Below are positions 44,403 through 52,582 of a DNA stretch of 64,000 bases, one piece after another; positions within the stretch are counted from its first letter, which is position 1; every line of letters begins with the position of its first letter. A program made the translations under genes and the position numbers. The notes under the pieces are model-generated. The model saw only the letters and a program-made list of their open reading frames with translations, was not told the origin of the DNA and did not search any database. This stretch comes from Rikenellaceae bacterium (GTDB taxonomy: Bacteria; Bacteroidota; Bacteroidia; Bacteroidales; UBA932): the NCBI GenBank assembly GCA_003542575.1, contig DPKJ01000003.1, positions 228,918 to 292,917 of the forward strand, read 5' to 3'.

Positions 44403-45764
44403 ATGAATCAATTTAAAATATTTGTTGTTGAAGACGACACATGGTACGCCAGTTTCTTAAGTCATTATCTATCATTGAACAATGAATACTCCGTTGAAAA
44501 ATACACTACCGGGAAAGACTGTCTTAACAATCTCCATAAAAAACCCTCAATCATAACTCTTGATTTTAGCCTTCCCGATATGACGGGTAAAGAGCTACTC
44601 ATTAAGATAAAACAGATACACCCCGAAATTCCTGTAATAATAATTTCCGGACAAGATGACATTACAACAGCCGTTGATTTAATAAAACAGGGGGCATGTG
44701 ATTATATCGTTAAAAATGACGAGACAACAAATCGTTTGTGGAATACAATCAGACTTCAGAGAGAAAACATCTCTCTAAAAACTGAAAATGAACGGTTGAA
44801 AAAGGAGGTCAGCAAAAAATATGATTTTTCCAAAACTATAATCGGTGAGAGCAAGGAGTTAAGAAAGGTCTTTGAAGTTCTTGAGAAAGCTGCAGATACT
44901 CCGGTAAGTGTAACGATTACAGGGGAAACAGGAACGGGAAAAGAACTGATAGCCAATGCGATCCATTTTAGATCAAGCAGAAATGGTAAACCATTTGTTG
45001 CTGTTAATATAGGTGCTATCCCTAAAGAATTGGTAGAGAGCGAACTCTTTGGTTACGAAAAAGGGGCCTACACCGGAGCACACACAAGAAAAGCCGGGAT
45101 ATTTGAAGAGGCTTCCGGTGGTACAATTTTTCTTGATGAAATTGCAGAGATGGATCTGAATATACAAAGCAAGTTCTTAAGAGTATTACAGGAGAGAGAG
45201 GTTAAAAGAATTGGAGGAAGTAGCTTAATCAAGGTTGATGTAAGAATAATTACGGCCTCTCATAAGAATTTAGCAGAGGAGGTTCAAAAGGGGAATTTCC
45301 GCACAGACCTATATTACAGAATCATGGGAATTCCAATCAACCTTCCCCCTCTTAGAGAGAGAGGAAAAGATATAATAATTTTGGCCAAACATTTTGCTGA
45401 CAGCTACTGTAAGGAGAATAATCTTAAGAAAGTCACGTTTACAGAGGATGCCATTTCCAAGTTACTAAGTTACTCGTACCCCGGAAATATAAGAGAACTG
45501 AAATCAACAATTGAACTATCTGTCGTTTTAAGTGATTCCAGTATTATTGACTCGGGACAGATAAATTTTACACCTGCCGGAAGTCATATTGCAGAACTTG
45601 ATAAAAATATGACACTTGAAGAGCATATGTTTTGTATAATTAAAAGTTATCTTATTAAATACGGAAACAATCCTACAGATGTTGCCAAAAGGCTTGGAAT
45701 CAGCAGAGCTACAATCTACAGGTACCTGAAGGAGATGAATTACGGAACATCGTTATCCAATTAA
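44403..45764 (+). CDS. Second NtrC-family sigma-54 response regulator
   Basis: A 453-residue activator with receiver domain (Asp54 in ITLDFSLPDM), AAA+ domain (Walker A GETGTGKE near 173-180, sigma-54 loop GAYTGA near 221, TIFLDEIAEM) and a Fis-type helix-turn-helix (TDVAKRLGISRATIYRYL). No kinase gene is next to it, so it is either an orphan or driven by the kinase at 37.8 kb. The shared architecture with the first regulator suggests cross-talk or a cascade. A strong terminator follows. Confidence 0.94.
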   Translation: MNQFKIFVVEDDTWYASFLSHYLSLNNEYSVEKYTTGKDCLNNLHKKPSIITLDFSLPDMTGKELLIKIKQIHPEIPVIIISGQDDITTAVDLIKQGACDYIVKNDETTNRLWNTIRLQRENISLKTENERLKKEVSKKYDFSKTIIGESKELRKVFEVLEKAADTPVSVTITGETGTGKELIANAIHFRSSRNGKPFVAVNIGAIPKELVESELFGYEKGAYTGAHTRKAGIFEEASGGTIFLDEIAEMDLNIQSKFLRVLQEREVKRIGGSSLIKVDVRIITASHKNLAEEVQKGNFRTDLYYRIMGIPINLPPLRERGKDIIILAKHFADSYCKENNLKKVTFTEDAISKLLSYSYPGNIRELKSTIELSVVLSDSSIIDSGQINFTPAGSHIAELDKNMTLEEHMFCIIKSYLIKYGNNPTDVAKRLGISRATIYRYLKEMNYGTSLSN

Positions 45765-45783
45765 GCGAATTGATCTGAATAAA

Positions 45784-45822
45784 AAAAGAGCCGGTTTAAT
45801 TAACCGGCTCTTAGCTTTTTAG
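45784..45822. terminator. Bidirectional terminator between convergent genes
   Basis: An 11-bp perfect stem (AAGAGCCGGTT / AACCGGCTCTT) with a TAATT loop, an A-run on the left and a T-rich stretch on the right. It serves the regulator gene (+) and the convergent lipoprotein gene (-). Confidence 0.88.
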
Positions 45823-45835
45823 GCGACAATCCAAT

Positions 45836-46888
45836 TTAGAACCCTGCCACTGTTGCGTGTGCAACAACATATACATTTCCGCTCAATCCTGTTACATTAA
45901 ATGTATACGAAGTTCCACTAAGACCTTCAGATACCATTGGATACTGACCAGGAGCTGTAGTGTAATCCCCATTTTTCATAGGAAGCAGATCTGATCCTAC
46001 ATATAGATGGGCCTCCTTAATTGTATATGGGAAATTTAAGTTATATGTAACTACTGCTGAGCTGCCGTTATAAACAACATTTAAAACGCCAACCAATGTG
46101 CCTTTTGAAATGTCATTTTGACCGGCACCTGCATAGATATTAAAATTGTAATTGCCTGAACTTAATGGCCCGATAGACCATCCCCAGCGAGCATTCTCAT
46201 TTAGGAAATCATCAAACGTAGTTGAAAGTGTTGGTGAATACGCAAATGCAGTCTCTGTCTTCTCAATCGGTGGTTCTCCAACTACTATATCCTGCGAAAG
46301 TGTAATCCCAAAATAGGTAGCCCAACTGCCTTTTTGTACTATTTTTGGACCAAATCCCCATGCCGTCTCATTTTGATACACTGTTCCATTAAGCTTTCTT
46401 ACGGAAGCGTGAGCAGCAACTAAATAGTTTACAGGCTCAGGACCGGGAACATAACCAATGGCAGTAAAAGGAATAGTAATTGAGTAAGTTGTAAGGCCTA
46501 AAAGGTTACTGCCTTTGTATGGGAATTGACCAATAACGGGGTTACCAGCCTTGTTTGCAGGCATTTCAGCCAGATTTTTCCCTACCCAAACAGCTACATC
46601 TACAAACTCCCAACCATTTATTAGGTTAAATGAGATTACCAATGCGTCTTTAATATTGTCATTGTTAGTGTCAACGTCTGTGAAAGATACCTGTCCTGCG
46701 TTAATAGTTTGACCGGCAAACATTGTAACGGAGTTTGTTGTCTGGTTTAAAATTGTAACGGCCTCCTGTTTCATAAGAAGAGACTCATTGTTGGAACTTA
46801 CATCTTCAAGGAATGCATCTTTATTACACGACATTAAAGTGAGTGCAAAAATTGCTATTATTGATAGTGCTATTCTTCTGTTTTTCAT
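45836..46888 (-). CDS. Lipoprotein with two AGQ-type beta repeats
   Basis: I use the ATG at 46888 (350 residues), where a lipoprotein leader ends LTLMSC (Cys21); the longer ORF start at 46924 lacks a sensible leader. The mature protein has two diverged repeats. Repeat 1 (about residues 50-190) has MFAGQTINAGQVSF, GWEFVDVAVWVG and AAHASV, then ETAWGFGP. Repeat 2 (about 230-350) has IYAGAGQNDISKGTLVG, TIKEAHLYVG and AHATV. It is beta-rich and probably surface-exposed; the function is not known. I recall similar repeats in other secreted bacterial proteins. Confidence 0.7.
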   Translation of the reverse strand: MKNRRIALSIIAIFALTLMSCNKDAFLEDVSSNNESLLMKQEAVTILNQTTNSVTMFAGQTINAGQVSFTDVDTNNDNIKDALVISFNLINGWEFVDVAVWVGKNLAEMPANKAGNPVIGQFPYKGSNLLGLTTYSITIPFTAIGYVPGPEPVNYLVAAHASVRKLNGTVYQNETAWGFGPKIVQKGSWATYFGITLSQDIVVGEPPIEKTETAFAYSPTLSTTFDDFLNENARWGWSIGPLSSGNYNFNIYAGAGQNDISKGTLVGVLNVVYNGSSAVVTYNLNFPYTIKEAHLYVGSDLLPMKNGDYTTAPGQYPMVSEGLSGTSYTFNVTGLSGNVYVVAHATVAGF

Positions 46889-46997
46889 ATGTAGATATGT
46901 TAAAATGTTTTTAATTAAATTCACCTACATAATGACTAAATATATGCCAAATTTATATATCGCTGTTATTTAACACATTAGCATTTTCCTTTACTTA

Positions 46998-47044
46998 AAA
47001 GCCGTATCAAATTGAGACAATCTCTCTCAATTTGATACGGCTTT
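46998..47044 (-). terminator. 20-bp perfect hairpin, terminator of the HPt gene
   Basis: Arms 46998-47017 and 47025-47044 are perfect complements over 20 bp (AAAGCCGTATCAAATTGAGA and its reverse complement) with a 7-nt loop. On the minus strand it is followed by a short U-run, 21 nt after the HPt stop. Unusually long for a simple terminator. Confidence 0.75.
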
Positions 47045-47064
47045 ACTTGTTATAATGAGTTAAT

Positions 47065-47415
47065 CTATAGCGCGTTCATCTCACTTTTTAATTCGTCGCA
47101 TAAAACGGGAAACCACTGCTTTAAACGCTCCATACCTGTATTTATCTTGTCTTTATCTGTTCCCACTGATGCGTGAAGTGTGACAATTTCTGCAGCAATC
47201 TGCTCATTTGCGATAAGCCCAATACTTCCCTTAAGCTTATGAATAACACTTTTAAGTTTAATGAGGTCTCCTGCCTCGTAGGCAGACACTGAATCCTCAA
47301 AATAGGCCGGTATAGTATCTAAAAACTCTTCTACCATCTCCTTTACAGAAGGCATATCGCCGTCAAGCATCGTAATAAGTTTATCCAGATTACAATATTT
47401 ATTGTCTTTCATCAT
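47065..47415 (-). CDS. Stand-alone HPt phosphotransfer protein
   Basis: 116 residues from the ATG at 47415 (the longer ORF starts with TTG at 47430). It has the four-helix HPt pattern with the phospho-acceptor motif VIHKLKGSIGLI (His near residue 63). It should pass phosphate between receiver domains in a multi-step relay. No hybrid kinase is adjacent. The kinase at 35.6 kb and regulators at 39-45 kb are possible partners. It is divergent from the PrsW operon, with 139 bp between, so it may share control. Confidence 0.85.
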   Translation of the reverse strand: MMKDNKYCNLDKLITMLDGDMPSVKEMVEEFLDTIPAYFEDSVSAYEAGDLIKLKSVIHKLKGSIGLIANEQIAAEIVTLHASVGTDKDKINTGMERLKQWFPVLCDELKSEMNAL

Positions 47416-47496
47416 TTTCGTAAAATTCAAATTAGTAGGACATAAAGTTATAAAAAATCAATTATATTCTCAATTCATGAATATTCAATTAATTAC

Positions 47497-47530
47497 TTTG
47501 GTGATTATATGGCTTAAAATTTTAAATTTG
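47497..47530 (+). promoter_or_regulatory. Promoter candidate of the PrsW operon
   Basis: TTTG at 47497-47500 and TAAATTTG at 47523-47530 with a 22-nt spacer match the Bacteroidota -33/-7 pattern. The ATG of the PrsW-like gene is 24 nt downstream. This is the best housekeeping promoter candidate in the window and would serve all seven genes that follow. Confidence 0.6.
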
Positions 47531-47554
47531 TGAACCAGCTATAAAACTTCTCAA

Positions 47555-48550
47555 ATGGAAATTGTCTTTAGCGTTTTTCCTATTATCTTTTTTTTGCTTT
47601 TTCTGTTCTTGATGGACAGCTTTAAACTTGTTTCCGTAAAGAGAGTTCTATCTTCATTTATCTGGGGAATAATCTGTGCATTTGTTGCTTACTTAATCAA
47701 TAGTTTTGCAGTTGATACATTTTCGCATAGTATGCAGGTGCATTCAAAATATTTTGCTCCCCTCCTTGAAGAACTTATTAAGACAGGTTTCGTTATATAT
47801 CTGGTCTCAGCTAAGAGAGTGGGCTTTACAATTGATGCTGCAATTTATGGTTTTGCAACAGGTGCCGGCTTCTCTATGATTGAAAATGCATACTACATTT
47901 ACACCTTGCCTGACGCATCATCTCTTGTGTGGATTATCAGAGGATTCGGGACCTCTCTGATGCATGGTGGTTGTACAGCTATTTTTGCCGTTATATTAAT
48001 TGGAGGTAAGATAAAAGAGAGAAAATCTCTTTTATCTTTTTTGATAGCACTTGCTTCTGTAACTTTATTACACTCATTTTTCAACCACTTCTATATCAGC
48101 CCTATTATTCAGACTCTCGGGATTATAATTCTTCTTCCATTGTTCTTTATAATTGTATTCCGCTATAATACCAACCAACTCGGAGAGTGGCTAGAGACTG
48201 AATTCAGCAGTGAGGTAGAGATGCTAAAGATGATTAACAGAGGAGAATTTTCGTCAACAAAAGCCGGTGAATATTTACTTTCAATAAAAGAACAGTTTTC
48301 TCAGGAGGTGATTTTTGACATGTATTGTTATTTGAAAATCTATCTGGAACTTTCAATTAAGGCTAAGAGTAACATTATGCTTAAAGAGAGTGGTATTGAA
48401 ATTATTCCAGACCCTGAAGCATTAGACAAGCTATTGGAAATTAAATTATTACGAAAGAAGATTGGCAAAGTTGGTGAACTTGTTCTATCTCCTTTGGTAA
48501 GTATGAATTACAGAAATCTTTGGAAAATTAACCAAAACTTTATACCATGA
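47555..48550 (+). CDS. PrsW-like intramembrane metalloprotease
   Basis: A 331-residue protein with about seven membrane helices in the first 210 residues. It carries the PrsW signature motifs: LLEELIKT (EExxK, Glu72-Glu73), GFSMIENAYY (Glu110), GTSLMHGG (His137) and LLHSFFNHF (His173). PrsW cuts the membrane anchor of anti-sigma factors in Bacillus. The C-terminal 120 residues are soluble and helical. Its stop overlaps the start of the repeat-protein gene (ATGA), so the next protein, itself membrane-anchored, is an attractive substrate. That link is inference. Confidence 0.85.
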   Translation: MEIVFSVFPIIFFLLFLFLMDSFKLVSVKRVLSSFIWGIICAFVAYLINSFAVDTFSHSMQVHSKYFAPLLEELIKTGFVIYLVSAKRVGFTIDAAIYGFATGAGFSMIENAYYIYTLPDASSLVWIIRGFGTSLMHGGCTAIFAVILIGGKIKERKSLLSFLIALASVTLLHSFFNHFYISPIIQTLGIIILLPLFFIIVFRYNTNQLGEWLETEFSSEVEMLKMINRGEFSSTKAGEYLLSIKEQFSQEVIFDMYCYLKIYLELSIKAKSNIMLKESGIEIIPDPEALDKLLEIKLLRKKIGKVGELVLSPLVSMNYRNLWKINQNFIP

Positions 48551-49623
48551 AAAGAAGAACTACTATTGCAGTCATAGTCGCTGTATTTTTTGGCATTATT
48601 GCCGGATTCCTCATTGGAATCTCAGTTGAATATCCTCGGGTAAATAATGATGCAATTTCAGGAACTATCGGCAAAGTAAAAAAATACAGCAATGCCAAGG
48701 CAACTGAGGCCGAACTTAAACTTCAAAACGACCTTGCTTCAGACACCATTCTCCTGAATTCAATGAAAAACTACCTGAACTTTTACTATGCAAATGCATT
48801 GGATTTAGGTGAAAAAATTGAGATGGCAGTTAATGAATCTAAGTCTAATGAAGATTTCAGCACTAAATACAACAACAACATAGCTGCTATTCAAAGGTAT
48901 GGTCAATTTCTAAACTCAAGCCGAACAGATCTGCTAATGATGCTGGTTTTATGTAATGACCCTCAGAATACAAATGCAGTATTGTTAAAGAACTTTTCCA
49001 TGCAAATTAATAACATCGTTACCCGGACCAATTATTATAGAAACAGTGTGATTGATTTTATTAACATCATTGAGAACTACATCACAGAAAAACCCAAAGC
49101 ATCAGTAAAGGGTCTTGAAAAGGCTCATGACCTGCTTGCTTATAATCAGGCCATAACAGCCGCCGTAACTAACGATAAAGTATTGTTAAAATATCTTGAT
49201 AAAAAAAGATTTTTCGTTACTGACATGGAGTCAGGCGAAGTTGATGCAATCAAGAACAAAATAGAGATCGACAAATTACAACTTAAAAGCTTCTGGGATT
49301 CAGAAAAATTAGGGACCGGGTTTAATGATTTTGAAAAACTTGGTTTTTTAGATGTAGAAAAGATGGGGAGAATAATTGCCTATGATTCTGAAAAACTTGG
49401 AATCACATTTTTTGACTCAGAAAAACTTGGTTTTTTAGATGTAGAAAAGATGGGCAGAGTCATTGCCTTAGACTCAGAAAAACTTGGTTTTTGGTCAAAC
49501 ATTAGCTCGAACGAACTCGGCCGAACTTTATTATTTGATTCTGAAAAACTGGGTGGTTTTTTTGACTCTGAGAAACTAGGGGCCGGATTTACCGATTCTG
49601 AAAAAATGGGAGCATTTAACTAA
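48547..49623 (+). CDS. Membrane-anchored protein with DSEKLG repeats
   Basis: A 358-residue protein. A single membrane helix lies at about residues 7-26, then a helical region (50-245) like a sensor bundle. The C-terminal array (residues 251-355) has eleven short units centred on DSEKLG or variants (DFEKLG, DVEKMG, SSNELG) spaced 8-11 residues. Units 1-3 and 4-6 form a 29-residue super-repeat, and a 35-nt block is identical in DNA. I recognise no known domain. Translation is coupled to the PrsW-like gene (4-nt overlap) and to the metallopeptidase gene (2-bp gap). Confidence 0.85.
   Translation: MKRRTTIAVIVAVFFGIIAGFLIGISVEYPRVNNDAISGTIGKVKKYSNAKATEAELKLQNDLASDTILLNSMKNYLNFYYANALDLGEKIEMAVNESKSNEDFSTKYNNNIAAIQRYGQFLNSSRTDLLMMLVLCNDPQNTNAVLLKNFSMQINNIVTRTNYYRNSVIDFINIIENYITEKPKASVKGLEKAHDLLAYNQAITAAVTNDKVLLKYLDKKRFFVTDMESGEVDAIKNKIEIDKLQLKSFWDSEKLGTGFNDFEKLGFLDVEKMGRIIAYDSEKLGITFFDSEKLGFLDVEKMGRVIALDSEKLGFWSNISSNELGRTLLFDSEKLGGFFDSEKLGAGFTDSEKMGAFN
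49297..49611 (+). repeat. DSEKLG repeat-coding region
   Basis: Codes for eleven DSEKLG-like units. Spacing between units in residues is 10, 8, 11, 10, 8, 11, 11, 11, 9, 10. The segments 49333-49367 and 49420-49454 are identical over 35 nt and 87 nt apart, showing recent internal duplication. Confidence 0.9.
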
Positions 49624-49625
49624 AG

Positions 49626-52568
49626 ATGAAAAGGCCTCTTTCTATCCTATCCCTTTTTTTTCTTTTAATATTCCCCTCCCGGATTAATTCTCAGGAGATA
49701 AACAAAGTAAAATCTGGAAATCTTGAGCTTATCTATTTTGGTAAGCGCTATAGCTTTCTTGTGCCTCATGTAGTTTCTACTTATCACAATGCATCAAGGT
49801 TCCATTCAAAATTCTGGAATTACAAAGACAGTACCACCTATTTGATGCTCAATGATTTTGAAGACATGGGGCACGGCGGCGCTATTGTTATGCCCTTAAA
49901 TCAGATACACCTTGGCATATCTCCATACAGTTTTGCATTTAGTATAATCCCTTCTAATGAGAGGTTTCAATGGCTATTTAACCATGAATATACACATCTC
50001 GTAATGGCAGACAAGCCAGATAATAGAGATCTTTTTTTTAGGAAAATTCTGCTGGGTAAAGTAAGACGTACAGAAGAGTATCCGCTTTCGGCACTTTGGA
50101 GCTATTTTACAACTCCAAGGTGGTTCTCGCCCAGATGGTATCACGAGGGTATAGCCTGTTTTCTGGAGACGTGGATGTCCGGAGGAATGGGAAGGGCAAT
50201 GGGATATTATGATGAGATGTATTTTCGTTCAATTGTCAACGAAGGCAAAGAGATATACTCACTCATAGGGCTGGATACCGAGGGGACCACAATTGATTTC
50301 CAGGTAGGTGCAAACTCTTATCTTTATGGGACAAGATTTATAACATATCTTGCCTATAAGTACGGGATAGATAATCTAAAATTGTTTTACAACAGATCAG
50401 AGGGGAGCAAAGCATTCTATGCAAATCAGTTTAAATCGGTTTATAAAAGAAGTACAGAGGAAATCTGGGACGAATGGATTGAGTGGGAGACTGCGTTTCA
50501 AAAAAAGAACATTGAATCTGTAAAAGAGTATCCGGTAACGACATTCATCCCTATTACCGGGAACCCTTTGGGTAGTGTTTCAAAACTTGAATATAACCCG
50601 GTTACAGATAAAATTTATGCATCCATTAATCATCCCGGAATTATATCTCAAATAGCCGAAATTGACAGAAAAACAGGTAAAACCAAAAAACTTGCAACTC
50701 TTGATTCTCCGCAATTATACTACTCCACCCATATTGCATACAATCCCAACAAAGAGAAAATCTACTTTTCTGAACACAACAGTAAATATCGCTCCCTTGC
50801 TGAGGTTGATATAAAAACCGGAAAGAAAAGGATTGTCAATAAGATGACACGAACAGGGGATATTGTTGTAAACAAAATTGACAACAGCATCTGGGGGGTT
50901 ATGCATGATAACGGTTATTCTGCTCTGGTAAAGATTCCGGAGCCGTTTGACAAGGTAATTCCTATGTTTACGGCTCCTTTTGGAAGAGCCATTTTTGATA
51001 TTGACATTTCACACAACGGAGAATTATTAAGTGCAACAATGTCGGGTGTTAAGGGAGAACAGTCGGTCATTCTTTTTAATATTGATGATCTGGAGATTGG
51101 TAAATCAAACTACAAAACATTAATTGAGCAGGAAGATGTAACTCTCACGCAATTCAGATTTTCCTCTGATGACCGGTATTTGACGGGGACCTCCTATTTT
51201 ACGGGAATTTCAAATATTTGGAGAATCAACCTTGACAATAATGATTTTGAAATGCTCTCAAATGATGAAACAGGATTATTTATGCCGGTTGAAATTTCTT
51301 CCGACTCGCTTATAGTTTTGAAATTTTTCCGAGATGGTATGAAGCCCGGAATTATTCCTGCCAAAGTAATCGGAGATGCAAATGCAATAGAATTTCTTGG
51401 GAATATGGTACATCAGAACCATCCTGAAGTAGAGGAGTGGTCGCTACCCCCTGCCGCTACGATAGAAGCCCTTCCTCAGACTGGCCGATCGGACAAATAT
51501 TCACCTGTTAAAGAGATGAAATTAGTAAATGGGTATCCTGATATTGCCGGCTTTAAGGAGACAATAGCTGCAGGATATCGAATGAACTGGAGAGACCCTT
51601 TAGGTGTAAGCAATATCGATCTCTTTATGGCTCTCTCTCCATGGAGTAATTATGAAAGTAATCAGAAAATCCATTTATCGGCACAATGGCAATTATGGAA
51701 CTGGATATTTACAGGAAATTATAATAAAACACACTTTTATGACCTGTTTGGACCTACAAAAAGGAGTAGAGCAGGTTACTCCTTTGGTGTAGAGTATAAA
51801 CGAACAAAATCACTTTATGCTCCGTTTAAATCATTCTACAATTTTGGGATATTTACATATGGAGATCTGGAGGTTCTTCCGGATTATCAGAATATTACAA
51901 CACCAATTAAGAACCTTCACATGGCAACAGCAACCTATGGTCTTTCAAAACTGAGAAAAACACTGGGAGCTGTAACCGACGAACAGGGATATTCATGGAA
52001 TATTAACGGAACCACTCTACTTGCCAAGAGTGCCTTCTATCCTACTTTCGTCTCTGATCAAGAGGTTGGATTTATTATTCCGGGTGTAAGGAACAGTAGT
52101 ATTTGGGTAAGAAACAGCCTTGGAGTCTCTGTAGGAGCAAGAGAATCCGGCCTCTCTCATTTCTATTTTGGCGGGTTCAGAAATAACTATGTTGACTGGC
52201 AGCCATCCGAGCAGTACAGAAGTACTCTTGCATTTCCCGGCGCAGAAATTGACGAGCTAAGTGGGTACAACTATCTAAAGACTATGGCAGAGATTAATCT
52301 CCCTCCACTAAGGCTTAAGAACGTTGGAACAACCTGGCTCTATCCCACTTTTGTAAAGGGCTCACTATTTGGAACTCATCTCTTGACAGATTTTGATAAA
52401 TCAATACTTACACATAATTACTTTAATGCAGGAGTTCAGATAGATTTTCAGGTAGTATTATTCTCATATATTAAGACCACATGGTCTGTCGGATACGCAA
52501 GAAAATTTGAACAATATAAAAGATTTAATGAGCAATTCATGCTATCTTTAAAATTATTAGGAGATTAA
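49626..52568 (+). CDS. HExxH metallopeptidase with probable propeller and barrel
   Basis: A 980-residue protein with signal peptide (ending RINSQ). The gluzincin-like zinc site is HEYTH (residues 120-124) with Glu174 in WYHEGIA as third ligand, like peptidase MA/M1-type domains. Residues about 300-590 look like beta-propeller blades (DKIYASINHP, NPNKEKIYFSEHN, SDDRYLTGTSYFTGISNIW). The rest, from about 640, has repeated strands (YSFGVEYKRTKSLYAPF, FYFGGFRNNYVDW) resembling an outer-membrane barrel. This would place a protease on the outer membrane. Second and third domain calls are by pattern. Gene lies 2 bp after the repeat gene. Confidence 0.78.
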   Translation: MKRPLSILSLFFLLIFPSRINSQEINKVKSGNLELIYFGKRYSFLVPHVVSTYHNASRFHSKFWNYKDSTTYLMLNDFEDMGHGGAIVMPLNQIHLGISPYSFAFSIIPSNERFQWLFNHEYTHLVMADKPDNRDLFFRKILLGKVRRTEEYPLSALWSYFTTPRWFSPRWYHEGIACFLETWMSGGMGRAMGYYDEMYFRSIVNEGKEIYSLIGLDTEGTTIDFQVGANSYLYGTRFITYLAYKYGIDNLKLFYNRSEGSKAFYANQFKSVYKRSTEEIWDEWIEWETAFQKKNIESVKEYPVTTFIPITGNPLGSVSKLEYNPVTDKIYASINHPGIISQIAEIDRKTGKTKKLATLDSPQLYYSTHIAYNPNKEKIYFSEHNSKYRSLAEVDIKTGKKRIVNKMTRTGDIVVNKIDNSIWGVMHDNGYSALVKIPEPFDKVIPMFTAPFGRAIFDIDISHNGELLSATMSGVKGEQSVILFNIDDLEIGKSNYKTLIEQEDVTLTQFRFSSDDRYLTGTSYFTGISNIWRINLDNNDFEMLSNDETGLFMPVEISSDSLIVLKFFRDGMKPGIIPAKVIGDANAIEFLGNMVHQNHPEVEEWSLPPAATIEALPQTGRSDKYSPVKEMKLVNGYPDIAGFKETIAAGYRMNWRDPLGVSNIDLFMALSPWSNYESNQKIHLSAQWQLWNWIFTGNYNKTHFYDLFGPTKRSRAGYSFGVEYKRTKSLYAPFKSFYNFGIFTYGDLEVLPDYQNITTPIKNLHMATATYGLSKLRKTLGAVTDEQGYSWNINGTTLLAKSAFYPTFVSDQEVGFIIPGVRNSSIWVRNSLGVSVGARESGLSHFYFGGFRNNYVDWQPSEQYRSTLAFPGAEIDELSGYNYLKTMAEINLPPLRLKNVGTTWLYPTFVKGSLFGTHLLTDFDKSILTHNYFNAGVQIDFQVVLFSYIKTTWSVGYARKFEQYKRFNEQFMLSLKLLGD

Positions 52569-52582
52569 CCTGAATAGAATCT

